From Tessaracoccus rhinocerotis (GTDB lineage Bacteria > Actinomycetota > Actinomycetes > Propionibacteriales > Propionibacteriaceae), in assembly GCF_007197885.1 (NCBI RefSeq), contig NZ_VKKG01000003.1, positions 124,001-188,000 on the forward strand: a stretch of 64,000 nucleotides of DNA. Direction: 5' to 3'. Within the stretch, counting starts at the first letter, position 1, and every line of letters starts with the position of its first letter. Below, one piece after another: positions 1 through 8,410 of the stretch. The position numbers and the translations under genes are program-made. The notes under the pieces are model-generated. The model worked only from the letters and a program-made list of their open reading frames with translations. It was not told the origin of the DNA and did no database searches.

Positions 1-555
1 CTCCAGGTCCAGGCCGGCGGCGTGGGCGTGGCAGGTGTCCAGGCAGAAGCCCACCATGTCGATGTTGTCCGAACCGGCGATGGCGTCCCAAGTGCGACCG
101 ATCGCCTCCAACGTTCGAGCCATGGCGTTCGCGCCACCTGCGGTGTTCTCGATGAAGATCGGGACGTCGAGCTTCAGCCCGTCGACCGCCTTCCGCCAGT
201 TGGTGTAGCCGGCCTCCGGGTCATCGTTCGCGGTCACGTGGCCCCCGTGGACGACGACGCCGCGCGCGCCGGCGACGGCCGCCTCGGTCACCGCCTGTTG
301 CAGGATCTTGCGCGACGGGATCCGGATCCGGTTGTTCGTGGATGCGACGTTGATCACGTACGGCGAGTGGACGTAGAGCCCGATCCCCGCCTCCTCCGCG
401 TCAGCCCGGAGTGCCGCGGCGCCGCCGTCGTAGTCCGACGTGGGCTTCTTCCAGCTCTGCGGGTCGCCCAGGAAGATCTGGGCGATGTCCGCACCCCTCG
501 CGGCCGACTCGACGATGGGGTTCTCGCGGCGTACGTGTCCTCCGAACTGCATCAT
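1..555 (-). CDS. nfo: Deoxyribonuclease IV (endonuclease IV), C-terminus beyond window
   Basis: AP endonuclease of base-excision repair that cleaves DNA 5' of abasic sites using a three-zinc centre in a TIM barrel. The visible 185 residues begin MMQFGGHVRREN. They contain the motifs expected for the family: YVHSPYVINVAS (first metal-binding His), GVVVHGGH, IENTAGG (metal-binding Glu) and CLDTCHAHAAG (Asp and His ligands). The gene runs off the left edge, so roughly the last third of the usual 270-290 residues is missing. Two adjacent ATG codons (555 and 552) could serve as start; the second gives MQFGGH. A repeat array lies just upstream. Assignment is by recognised motifs. Confidence 0.93.
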   Translation of the reverse strand, partial: MMQFGGHVRRENPIVESAARGADIAQIFLGDPQSWKKPTSDYDGGAAALRADAEEAGIGLYVHSPYVINVASTNNRIRIPSRKILQQAVTEAAVAGARGVVVHGGHVTANDDPEAGYTNWRKAVDGLKLDVPIFIENTAGGANAMARTLEAIGRTWDAIAGSDNIDMVGFCLDTCHAHAAGLDLE

Positions 556-660
556 GCGCACCACCCTACTTGCGGCGCTCCCTGCGTTCGCCACCGTTTC
601 GTCGGTTCGCCGACGCCAGAGCGTTGGCAAACCAACACACTGTTGGTGCAACGGCTGGTG

Positions 661-849
661 GGGTCTCGACACGGTCGCGGGGCGACCTACTCGACCGGCG
701 GGGTGGGGTGGGGTCTCGACACGGTCGCGGTGCGACCTACTCGACCGGCGGGGTGGGGTGGGGTCTCGACACGGTCGCGGGGCGACCTGCTCGACCGGCG
801 GGGTGGGTGGGGTCTCGACACGGTCGCGGGGCGACCTACTCGACCGGCG
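661..849. repeat. Four-unit tandem repeat of the GGTCTCGACACG family
   Basis: A 40-bp core beginning GGGTCTCGACACGGTCGC and ending CTACTCGACCGGCG occurs four times at 661-700, 711-750, 761-800 and 810-849. The spacers are G/T-only, of 10, 10 and 9 bp. The copies differ at single bases only (G to T at 731, A to G at 789). The array sits between the efflux gene (ends 869) and the start of nfo (555). The same family recurs once, reversed, at 25637-25682. Similar intergenic repeats are common in high-GC actinobacteria. The spacers are too short and uniform for CRISPR. Function is unknown; local stem structures could terminate transcription. Confidence 0.9.
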
Positions 850-868
850 GGGCGCTCGAACCCGGCGG

Positions 869-2935
869 CTACTTGCGGGTGGCGGCCAGGTCGAGCAGGA
901 GGACCGTCGAGAGGTCGTTGGTGGCGTAGCGGAGCTGGTTGACGTCCACGGCCACGTAGTCCTCCGTCACGGAGGGCTCGAATGAGCCCAGCACCTCGGA
1001 GCGGTCCTTGTTCGCGGCCACGCGGACGGCGATCTCCTTGCGGAGGTCGTCGCTGATGACGCCACCCTTCTGGGCGGAGGCCCGGGCCAGCGCCGCGGCG
1101 AACTTCTCGGCGGCCACGATCTCGCGGGCGTCGTCGGAGGCCAGCATCGTAGCGGTCTGGGCGAGGATTGCCTGCCCGGCAGCCAGGTCCCCCTTGCCGA
1201 TGTCGGTGATCGCCTGTCGCAGGAGGGCGCGCTCGGGCCGCTGGCTCTCGCGCAGCAGCAGATCGAGGTGGATGCCGAGGATCCGCTCGCGGGTGCGCAC
1301 GCCCTCGTCGTGGGTGCCGAGTCCGGGAACCACCTCGTCGCTCATGGCGGACTGCCCGAGGGTGTCCAGCAGCTCGATGCGCGCCTCGTCGGCGGTGTTG
1401 ACCGTGTCGGCGAGCGGCTGTGCCTTGATCAAGATGGTGGCGACGAAGGCGACGGCGAGGATCGGCAGGCAGGCCAGGAACACGATGTGCAGCTGGTCGG
1501 CCAGGGCCATGCGGACGGCGTCGAGCACCTCCGGAGGCAGGGCCGCCATGGCCTCGGGGTCGAGGACGGAGCCGGCGTCGATGTGGTCGAGCCGGCTTCC
1601 CATCTGCTCGGCGATCTCGTTGGGGAGGTGGGTGAGGATGGCGGCGGCGAGTCCACCGGTCATGATCGAGCCGAAGATGGCGATGCCGACGGTGGAGCCG
1701 ACGTTGCGGAAGAACTGGATCGACGCGGTGCCGACGCCGAGGTCGCGCCGGGACACGGCGTTCTGCACGACGAGCGTGTACAGCTGCATCGCCAAGCCGA
1801 GTCCGGTGCCGAACACAGCCATCGCGAGGGTGAGCTGGAGCCTGCTGGATTCGACGTCGAGGCGCAGCAGCAGCCCGATTCCGGCCATCATGACCAGGAC
1901 GCCGAGCAGCATGATCTCCTTGTACCGGCCCCATTTCGTCACGAGCACGCCGGCGACGATGCCGAGCCCGATCATGCCCAGCATCAGCGGGAGCAGGATC
2001 AGGCCGGACTCGGTGGCGCTGACACCCATGACTCCCTGCGCGAAGACCGGGATGTAGATGACGGAGCCGAACATCACCATGGCGATGGCGAATGCCGCGA
2101 TGTTGGAGAAGGTGAAGATGGAGTTGCGGAACAGGCGCAGCGGCAGCACCGGCTCGCTGGCGCGCAGCTCGACGAGGATGAACGCCACCAGCCCGACCAG
2201 GCCGATCCCGAACAGGCCGAGTACCTCCGCGGAGAGCCACGGGTAGGTGACGCCGCCGAACGAGGTGGCGAGCAGGATCGCCACCAGCGTCGGGGCGAGG
2301 ATGGCGATGCCCAGGTAATCGATCTTCGCCTCACGGCGCTCGTGCGGGATGTGCAGGAAGCGGGTGATCACGACCAGGGCGATGATGCCCAGGGGCAGCG
2401 GGGTGAAGAACAGCCAGCGCCAGCCGAGCAGGTCGGTGATCGCGCCGCCCGCAAGGGGCCCGGCGACGGAGGTGACGCCGAAGACCGCACCCATGTAGCT
2501 CTGGTACTTGCCGCGCTGCCGGGCAGGGATGATGTCGCCGATGATCGTCTGCGACAGCGGCATCAGCGTGCCCATGCCGAGGCCCTGGATGCAGCGGCCG
2601 AGCACGAGCATCCAGAAGTCGACGGACAACCCGCACACGACCGACCCGATCATGAACACCACGAGGCCGCCCATGTAGAACGAGCGGCGACCGTACAGGT
2701 CGGACAGCTTTCCGACGATCGGGACGCTCACGGCGCTGACCAGCATCGCCGCCGTCGCCACCCAGGAGTAGTGCTCCATGCCGCCGAGGTCGGCGACGAT
2801 CCGGGGCATGCCCGGGCCCACGATGGTCTGGCTGATCGAGGAGACGAACATCCCGATCAGGAGACCGAGGAAGACCCGACGGTCTCCGGGGCTGAGCGCG
2901 TACGGTGCCGGTTCCTGGGTGCTGACGGCGGTCAC
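869..2935 (-). CDS. DHA2-type MFS multidrug efflux transporter with long cytoplasmic tail
   Basis: Proton-driven drug exporter of the EmrB/QacA type, 688 residues. The first ~500 residues hold about 14 hydrophobic segments and the loop motif GKLSDLYGRRSFYMGG between helices 2 and 3, plus the motif-C-like stretch GAVFGVTSVAGPLAGG. The remaining ~185 residues are soluble, helical-looking and charged, unusually long for the family. The start is GTG at 2935, overlapping the stop of the upstream MarR gene by 4 bp, so translation is coupled and the regulator probably controls the pump. Substrate is unknown. The DHA2 assignment rests on helix number and motifs; the tail is unrecognised. Confidence 0.88.
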   Translation of the reverse strand: MTAVSTQEPAPYALSPGDRRVFLGLLIGMFVSSISQTIVGPGMPRIVADLGGMEHYSWVATAAMLVSAVSVPIVGKLSDLYGRRSFYMGGLVVFMIGSVVCGLSVDFWMLVLGRCIQGLGMGTLMPLSQTIIGDIIPARQRGKYQSYMGAVFGVTSVAGPLAGGAITDLLGWRWLFFTPLPLGIIALVVITRFLHIPHERREAKIDYLGIAILAPTLVAILLATSFGGVTYPWLSAEVLGLFGIGLVGLVAFILVELRASEPVLPLRLFRNSIFTFSNIAAFAIAMVMFGSVIYIPVFAQGVMGVSATESGLILLPLMLGMIGLGIVAGVLVTKWGRYKEIMLLGVLVMMAGIGLLLRLDVESSRLQLTLAMAVFGTGLGLAMQLYTLVVQNAVSRRDLGVGTASIQFFRNVGSTVGIAIFGSIMTGGLAAAILTHLPNEIAEQMGSRLDHIDAGSVLDPEAMAALPPEVLDAVRMALADQLHIVFLACLPILAVAFVATILIKAQPLADTVNTADEARIELLDTLGQSAMSDEVVPGLGTHDEGVRTRERILGIHLDLLLRESQRPERALLRQAITDIGKGDLAAGQAILAQTATMLASDDAREIVAAEKFAAALARASAQKGGVISDDLRKEIAVRVAANKDRSEVLGSFEPSVTEDYVAVDVNQLRYATNDLSTVLLLDLAATRK

Positions 2936-3354
2936 AGGGAGAGCTCCAGGTTCTGGTTGAGGCGGGAGAGGAGACGTGCGAGCTGGTCCTTGTCCTCCTC
3001 GGACCAGTCGTCGAGCGTCTCGGTGATGAGGCTGACGCGGCGGGTGCGACCCTGCGCGACGAGGGCGCGGCCGGCGCGCGTGATGACGAGGAGTTGGGCG
3101 CGTCCGTCGTCGGGGTCGGGCTGGCGCTCGACCAGGCCGGCGCCGACGAGGTGGGCGACGCGGCGGCTCATGGTGGAGATGTCGTAGCCCCGGGCCTCGG
3201 CGAGATCGCTCAGGCGGACGCCGTCGAGGGCCATCCGGTTGTCCAACCAGGCCAGCACGAGGTAGTCCGCGTTGCGGAGGCCGTCGTCGCCGAGGCGGGC
3301 GAAGGCGGGGCCCAGGTTGGCGAACAGGCGCGCCAGTTCCTCAGAAAGTTGCAT
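2932..3354 (-). CDS. MarR-family transcriptional regulator
   Basis: Winged-helix repressor of 140 residues when started at ATG 3354 (MQLSEELARL). A TTG 42 bp upstream is an alternative, but it would place the start inside the operator. The wHTH is seen as RLSDLAEARGYDISTMSRRVAHLVGAGLV followed by the wing RQPDPDDGRAQLL (shown here only as landmarks). It lies directly upstream of, and overlaps, the DHA2 efflux gene, the usual MarR-pump layout. Two TTGC-N5-GCAA elements flank its start, suggesting autorepression. No ligand can be inferred. Confidence 0.88.
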   Translation of the reverse strand: MQLSEELARLFANLGPAFARLGDDGLRNADYLVLAWLDNRMALDGVRLSDLAEARGYDISTMSRRVAHLVGAGLVERQPDPDDGRAQLLVITRAGRALVAQGRTRRVSLITETLDDWSEEDKDQLARLLSRLNQNLELSL

Positions 3355-3399
3355 TTCGCAAGCATATGTTCGATGGGAGATGGTTGCAACTCGCAACCA
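3349..3399. promoter_or_regulatory. Twin inverted-repeat operator for the MarR gene
   Basis: Two copies of TTGC-N5-GCAA lie at 3349-3361 and 3384-3396, centred 35 bp apart. The second is extended to a perfect 7-bp inverted repeat (TGGTTGC/GCAACCA, 3381-3399). The first overlaps the ATG at 3354. Paired operators in the promoter of a marR-efflux operon are typical; binding itself is inferred. Confidence 0.6.
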
Positions 3400-3450
3400 A
3401 ACCGCTGGGTGTCGTTCCGTGACCTTGGACGGGTGAACAGTTCGGTCGTT

Positions 3451-4791
3451 TCAGGACGTCCGAGGCGCGGCGGCGACGACGGCGGCCAGGTCCGCCACGA
3501 GGGCGTCGACCTCGACGGCGGTCAGGTCGTGCACCGTCAGGCGCAGGTGCCGGGAGGCGACGCCGTCGTCGGCGAGGCGGAACTCGTCGCCGGTGCGAAC
3601 CAGCCAGCCGCGCCGCATCAGCCGCTCGGCGACGACGCGGGCGGGGGCGGCCACCGGCAGCCACAGGTTCAGGCCGTCGCCGGCGGTCACGGGAAGTCCG
3701 GCAGCGCTGAGGCGCCGGGCGACGTCGAGGTTGCGCTCCGCGTAGTGGGCCCCCGCCCGCTCGAGGAGCTCCCGCGTGTCCTCGTCGTGCAGGAGTGCGT
3801 GCGTGATCCGCTGCAGCAGGTGGCTGACCCAGGTGGTTCCGGGGCTGAGCCGCATCGCCAGCCTGTCGGCGGTGCCCGGGTCCGTGGCCGTCACCGCCAG
3901 GCACATGTCCGGGCCGACGAACTTCGACACGGAGCGCACCAGCGCCCAGCGACGGTGCCCGGGCCCGATCAGGGAGTGGAACCGTCGCCGCGACAGCAGC
4001 GAGAAGTAGTCGTCCTCGATCACGAGCACGTAGGGGTGGTCGGCAAGCACCTCGCGCAGTGCGGCCGCGCGTTCCGCCGTGAGCGAGGCGCCCGTCGGGT
4101 TCTGGGCGCGGGGGGTGTGGACCACGGCTCGGGCGCCGTCGTCCAGGGCCGCCCGCAGGCCCTCAACAGTCATGCCCTCCTCGTCGACCGGAACGGCGAC
4201 GGGGCGGTACCCGCCGAGCCGGACGGTCTGGATGCTGGAGAGGAAGCACGGGTCCTCGAGGGCCACGGCGTCGTCACGCATCAGGGCCTGGGAGAGCAGG
4301 CGCTCGACCGCGTCGACGGCGCCGCTGGTCAGGGTGAGGCGCCAGCCGTCCTGTTCCTCCGGGATGTCGGGGGCAATCCAGTCCCGCGCCCAGACCTCGA
4401 ACTCGGGGTCGATCACCGGTTCGCCGTAGAGCACGGGCCTGCCGGCAGCCGCCTCGAGGACCGGTCCGAGGGCCGGGATCAGCTCGGGCGCCGGGTTGCC
4501 GTTGCCCAGATCGCGCAGCGGACCCGCCTCGGCATAGCCCTCCTGCGCCACGGACGAGTGTTCGGCGACGCGGGTTCCGGCGCGTCCCTGCGCCACCACG
4601 GCGCCGGAGCGGGCGAGTCGTCGGTAGGCGGCGACGGCGGTGTTGCGGTTGACGCCGAGTTGCTCGGCGAGGGTGCGCACCGGCGGCAGCGCGTCACCGG
4701 GCCGCAGTTCGTCGCGCTCCACCAGGGCGCGCACGCTGTCGGCGATCTCCGCCGCCGTGCCCCCGGTGATTGCCGGTACGTGCTTGTCCAC
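3451..4791 (-). CDS. pdxR: PdxR-like MocR/GntR regulator with aminotransferase domain
   Basis: MocR-subfamily regulator of pyridoxal phosphate synthesis: an N-terminal GntR winged helix fused to a class I aminotransferase-like domain that senses PLP. With GTG 4791 (VDKHVPAITGG) the protein is 446 residues. A TTG 48 bp upstream would extend it, less plausibly. The HTH reads LPPVRTLAEQLGVNRNTAV. The PLP-binding lysine is in the motif SVSKFVGPD. It is divergent from pdxS-pdxT, the classical pdxR arrangement, so it probably activates those genes when PLP is scarce. The name rests on domain plus context. Confidence 0.85.
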   Translation of the reverse strand: MDKHVPAITGGTAAEIADSVRALVERDELRPGDALPPVRTLAEQLGVNRNTAVAAYRRLARSGAVVAQGRAGTRVAEHSSVAQEGYAEAGPLRDLGNGNPAPELIPALGPVLEAAAGRPVLYGEPVIDPEFEVWARDWIAPDIPEEQDGWRLTLTSGAVDAVERLLSQALMRDDAVALEDPCFLSSIQTVRLGGYRPVAVPVDEEGMTVEGLRAALDDGARAVVHTPRAQNPTGASLTAERAAALREVLADHPYVLVIEDDYFSLLSRRRFHSLIGPGHRRWALVRSVSKFVGPDMCLAVTATDPGTADRLAMRLSPGTTWVSHLLQRITHALLHDEDTRELLERAGAHYAERNLDVARRLSAAGLPVTAGDGLNLWLPVAAPARVVAERLMRRGWLVRTGDEFRLADDGVASRHLRLTVHDLTAVEVDALVADLAAVVAAAPRTS

Positions 4792-4891
4792 GGGCCCGAG
4801 CGTACCGCTGGGTGGGACGCCACGATGATCGTCCGTCAAACGACACAGGCCGTGCTACCTTTTGGCCTAGGTCAAAGAGTTTGGAGTTCTC
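4792..4891. promoter_or_regulatory. pdxR-pdxS divergent control region
   Basis: This 100-bp gap must hold both promoters. It contains an AGGCC-N12-GGCCT inverted repeat at 4847-4868 that may be part of a PdxR site. A GGAG Shine-Dalgarno precedes the pdxS ATG at 4892. No clean -35/-10 pair was recognised. Confidence 0.4.
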
Positions 4892-5779
4892 ATGCACACC
4901 ACCACAGGAACCGGCAGGGTCAAGCGCGGGCTGGCCGAGATGCTGAAGGGCGGCGTCATCATGGACGTCGTCACCCCGGAGCAGGCGCGGATCGCCGAGG
5001 ACGCCGGTGCCGTCGCAGTGATGGCGCTGGAACGCGTGCCCGCCGACATCCGCGCCCAGGGCGGCGTGTCCCGGATGAGCGACCCGGACATGATCGACGG
5101 GATCGTGGCGGCCGTCTCGATCCCGGTGATGGCCAAGGCCCGGATCGGCCACTTCGTCGAGGCGCAGGTGTTGCAGGAGCTTGGGGTGGACTACATAGAC
5201 GAGTCCGAGGTGCTCTCGCCGGCGGACTTCGTCAACCACATCGACAAGCACGCCTTCACCGTTCCGTTCGTGTGCGGGGCCACCGACCTCGGCGAGGCGC
5301 TGCGCCGCATCAACGAGGGCGCGGCGATGATCCGCTCGAAGGGAGAGGCCGGCACCGGCGACGTCTCCGAGGCCACCAAGCACATCCGGCGCATCACGTC
5401 CCAGGTCAACGCCCTGCGCTCGATGACCCGCGACGAGCTCTACGTCGCGGCCAAGGACCTGCAGGCGCCCTACGACCTGGTCGCCGAGGTTGCCGAGACC
5501 GGCAAGCTGCCCGTCGTCCTGTTCACCGCCGGCGGGGTGGCCACGCCCGCCGACGCGGCGATGATGATGCAGTTGGGTGCCGACGGCGTCTTCGTCGGGT
5601 CCGGGATCTTCAAGAGCGGGGACCCTTCCCGGCGCGCCGCCGCAATCGTGAAGGCCACCACGTTCCACGACGACCCGGCCGTCATCGCCGAGGTCTCACG
5701 CGGGCTGGGCGAGGCCATGGTCGGCATCAACGTCACCGACCTGCCGGCACCCCACCGCCTGGCCGAGCGCGGCTGGTGA
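4892..5779 (+). CDS. pdxS: Pyridoxal 5'-phosphate synthase, synthase subunit PdxS
   Basis: Synthase half of the DXP-independent PLP synthase. It condenses ribose 5-phosphate, glyceraldehyde 3-phosphate and ammonia delivered by PdxT. The 295 residues match the usual length. Landmarks are [13 protein letters not shown], the catalytic lysine in [10 protein letters not shown] (about residue 82), the second lysine in [10 protein letters not shown] (about 150), and the phosphate-binding glycines in [13 protein letters not shown]. The stop overlaps the GTG start of pdxT by 3 bp, so both subunits are translated together. Cytoplasmic; the family forms a dodecamer decorated with PdxT. Confidence 0.98.
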   Translation: MHTTTGTGRVKRGLAEMLKGGVIMDVVTPEQARIAEDAGAVAVMALERVPADIRAQGGVSRMSDPDMIDGIVAAVSIPVMAKARIGHFVEAQVLQELGVDYIDESEVLSPADFVNHIDKHAFTVPFVCGATDLGEALRRINEGAAMIRSKGEAGTGDVSEATKHIRRITSQVNALRSMTRDELYVAAKDLQAPYDLVAEVAETGKLPVVLFTAGGVATPADAAMMMQLGADGVFVGSGIFKSGDPSRRAAAIVKATTFHDDPAVIAEVSRGLGEAMVGINVTDLPAPHRLAERGW

Positions 5780-6417
5780 CCCGCCCCCGCGTCGGGATCC
5801 TGGCGCTGCAGGGCGACGTCCGTGAGCACGCCGCGGCCCTCACCGCGCTGGGGGCCGACGTCTCTCTCGTGCGGCGCGAGTCGGAGCTTGCGGGTGTCGA
5901 CGCGTTGGTCCTGCCGGGTGGGGAGTCGAGCGTCATTGACAAACTGACCCGCACTTTCGGGCTGCGCGCACCCCTGCGGGCGGCGATCTCCGGTGGTCTG
6001 CCCGTGTTCGGAACCTGCGCCGGACTGGTGCTGTTGGCGGACAGGCTCGCGAACGGGATCGAGGGCCAGCTCACGCTGGGAGGCCTCGACGTCACCGTGC
6101 GCCGCAACGCCTTCGGTCGGCAGGGCGAGTCCTTCGAGACCGAGCTGGCCGTGCCGGCGCTCCAACCGCCGACGGCGTCCGTCGCGTTCATCCGTGCTCC
6201 CGTGGTCGAGAACCTCGGCCCTGGGGTCAGCGCCCTGGCGACGCTGCCGGACGGCCGCGTCGTCGCCGTCGAGCAGGGCAACCTGCTGGGCACCGCGTTC
6301 CACCCCGAGCTCACCGGGGACCGGCGTTTCCACCAGCGTTTCCTCGAGACGGTGACGGGGCGTCCCGCGGCGGCCGGTTCCGCGCGGGCGGCGCTCAGTC
6401 CTGCTGCAGGATCCTGA
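5776..6417 (+). CDS. pdxT: Pyridoxal 5'-phosphate synthase, glutaminase subunit PdxT
   Basis: Class I glutaminase that hydrolyses glutamine and passes ammonia to PdxS; 213 residues from GTG 5776 ([15 protein letters not shown]). The nucleophile cysteine is in [10 protein letters not shown] (about residue 81), the His-Glu pair is in TAFHPEL (about 176-178), and the GGESS oxyanion motif is present. Overlap with pdxS indicates an operon. The C-terminus carries an Ala-rich extension that overlaps the convergent glucosidase gene by 23 bp. Confidence 0.97.
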   Translation: MTRPRVGILALQGDVREHAAALTALGADVSLVRRESELAGVDALVLPGGESSVIDKLTRTFGLRAPLRAAISGGLPVFGTCAGLVLLADRLANGIEGQLTLGGLDVTVRRNAFGRQGESFETELAVPALQPPTASVAFIRAPVVENLGPGVSALATLPDGRVVAVEQGNLLGTAFHPELTGDRRFHQRFLETVTGRPAAAGSARAALSPAAGS

Positions 6418-8314
6418 CCTCGTACGGCGCCAGGAGACGCAGCGGGCCCGGGGCCGAGGTGGGCGGCAGCACCCGGTGCCGGGTGAGGTTGACCTGGATG
6501 AACCACCGGTCGCGCTCACCCGTGTCAGGGTCGACGTACTCGCGGTACCAGCCGAACCAGTCGGGCCGGTCGGGCTCGACGAACCGCACCGAACCCATCG
6601 TCAGGGCCTTGTGGCGGCGCCGCATCCGGATCAGGCCGCGATAGAAGTTCAACACGGACTCGGGGTCCGCCTCCTGCTCCGCCACGGTGAAGCCCGTCGA
6701 GTCCTCGTGGAACCCGATCCAGGGCTCGCCGCCGGTGAAGCCGTAATTGGGAGTGTTGTCCCAGCGCATCGGGGTGCGGGCGTGGTCGCGGGAGCCGGCC
6801 ATCACCTCGACCAGCCCGTCGCGTCCCAGCACCTCCGCCTCCGCGAGCCGGTTGACGGACTCGACGTCGCGCAGGGCCAGCGCGTCGGGGAAGTCCTGGT
6901 TGACGGCGGCGATCTCCTGTCCCTGGTAGATGAACGGCGTCCCCCGGCTGAGCAGTTGGATGGCGGCGATGGCCTTGCCGACGGCCGTGCGGTACTGCGG
7001 GTCCGGTTCCACCTTCGAGATCATGCGCGGGTTGTCGTGGTTCTCCACGAACAGGCTCATCCAGTCGGTGGAGCCGAGCCGCGACTGGTACTCCACCAGA
7101 TGGCTCTTCAGGTGGCTGAGGGGGTAGCGGTAGTCGTGCCAGCGGGTCCTGCCGGCCGGCTCCAAGACGTCGAAGTTGAAGATCAGGTCCATCTCGCCCC
7201 GGTCCTCGGCGGTGAGGAGCCGCCCCACTTCGATGCCGATCCCGGGGGTCTCACCGATCATCACGGCGACGGCGTCGCGCCCGGGCCCCACCGAGTCCGG
7301 CGGGACGTCACGGCGGGTGAAGCCGTTGCGCCGCAGTTCTGCGAGGTACTCGTGCAGGTGCGGCCCGTGGAAGTAGTGCTCGACGCCGCGGAACTCCATC
7401 AGCTGGCCGACGAACTCGTTCCCGTCGGGGAGCCCCTCGCGCTTGGAGATGTAGTTGATGACGTCGAGCCGGAAGCCGTCGATGCCGCGGGCCAGCCACC
7501 ACTGGACGATGTCGGCCACCTCGTCGCGGACCTCGGGGTTGTCCCAGTTGAGGTCCAGCTGGCCGTTGGCGAACAGGTGCAGCGCCCAGCGCTCGGCGTC
7601 CTCCAGCCAGCGCCAGGCCGGCCCGGAGAAGAAGCTCGTCCAGTTGTTCGGCGGATCGGCCGGCGGCGGGTCGCCCCCGCGCAAGAAGTAGTACTGCCCG
7701 TACTTGCCGTCCGGGTCCTGGCGGGCCTCGCGGAACCACTCGTGCTCGTCGGAGGTGTGGTTGACCACCAGGTCGAGGATCAGCCGCATGCCGCGCTCGT
7801 GGCAACCGCGGATCAGCTCGTCCACGTCGTCGAGCGTCCCCATCTCCGGCATCACCGCCCGGTAGTCGGAGATGTCGTAGCCGTTGTCCAGATCGGGCGA
7901 GGCGAAGATGGGCGAGAGCCACAGGCAGTCGACTCCGAGGTCGGCGATGTGGTCCAGGTGGTTGATGATGCCGCGGACGTCGCCCATGCCGTCGTCGTCG
8001 GAGTCCGCGAACGAGCGCGGGTAGACCTGGTAGAACACCGCCTGCTTCCACCACGTCGGGGTGGGTTCGCCATGGGTGATCGGGTTGGGATCGGGGAGCT
8101 CGTTGAGAAGCTCCAGCAGCGTGCTGACGAATCCGTCGCCCACCACCGGGCGCGCAATCGCCTCCAACTGGTCGAGCCGCATCCGGGACACCAACGGGTT
8201 GGTGACCCACTTCGAGGAGCGGCCGAGTTGCAGCAGCAACTTGTCTATCACGTCGCGTCCCAACGGGCGCTTCAGCACGTCCCTGACCTGGGAGCGTTCG
8301 GTGAGTGGGTGCAT
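6395..8314 (-). CDS. GH13 alpha-glucosidase / oligo-1,6-glucosidase-like with N-terminal extension
   Basis: Retaining alpha-glycoside hydrolase of 639 residues. The GH13 barrel begins near residue 86 (WWKQAVFYQVYPRSFAD). It shows DLVVNHTSDEH, the nucleophile in GFRLDVINYIS (about D283), the acid/base in MIGETPGI (about E355) and the transition-state Asp in VENHDNPR (about D426). These motifs match the oligo-1,6-glucosidase / trehalose-6-phosphate hydrolase subgroup. About 85 residues precede the barrel with no match I recognise. A strong AGGAGG precedes the ATG. No signal peptide, so it acts on imported oligosaccharides; exact substrate is uncertain. Confidence 0.88.
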   Translation of the reverse strand: MHPLTERSQVRDVLKRPLGRDVIDKLLLQLGRSSKWVTNPLVSRMRLDQLEAIARPVVGDGFVSTLLELLNELPDPNPITHGEPTPTWWKQAVFYQVYPRSFADSDDDGMGDVRGIINHLDHIADLGVDCLWLSPIFASPDLDNGYDISDYRAVMPEMGTLDDVDELIRGCHERGMRLILDLVVNHTSDEHEWFREARQDPDGKYGQYYFLRGGDPPPADPPNNWTSFFSGPAWRWLEDAERWALHLFANGQLDLNWDNPEVRDEVADIVQWWLARGIDGFRLDVINYISKREGLPDGNEFVGQLMEFRGVEHYFHGPHLHEYLAELRRNGFTRRDVPPDSVGPGRDAVAVMIGETPGIGIEVGRLLTAEDRGEMDLIFNFDVLEPAGRTRWHDYRYPLSHLKSHLVEYQSRLGSTDWMSLFVENHDNPRMISKVEPDPQYRTAVGKAIAAIQLLSRGTPFIYQGQEIAAVNQDFPDALALRDVESVNRLAEAEVLGRDGLVEVMAGSRDHARTPMRWDNTPNYGFTGGEPWIGFHEDSTGFTVAEQEADPESVLNFYRGLIRMRRRHKALTMGSVRFVEPDRPDWFGWYREYVDPDTGERDRWFIQVNLTRHRVLPPTSAPGPLRLLAPYEVRILQQD

Positions 8315-8410
8315 CCAGGACCTCCTGAGCCAATCGTGGCACGACGCGCCCGCGGTGGCGGGGAAACCTGCTTGGCGGGCGGAGAATGCGCCGGGCTAGG
8401 ATCGGCCGCG

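Noticed and set aside
661-849. CRISPR array
   Set aside because: Only four units, spacers of 9-10 G/T bases that are nearly identical, and no cas genes.
1268-3187. Long plus-strand open frames opposite the efflux and MarR genes, and similar long frames opposite many other genes
   Set aside because: They are antisense shadows of GC-rich coding DNA: low-complexity His/Asp/Gly/Arg-rich translations without family motifs or ribosome binding sites.
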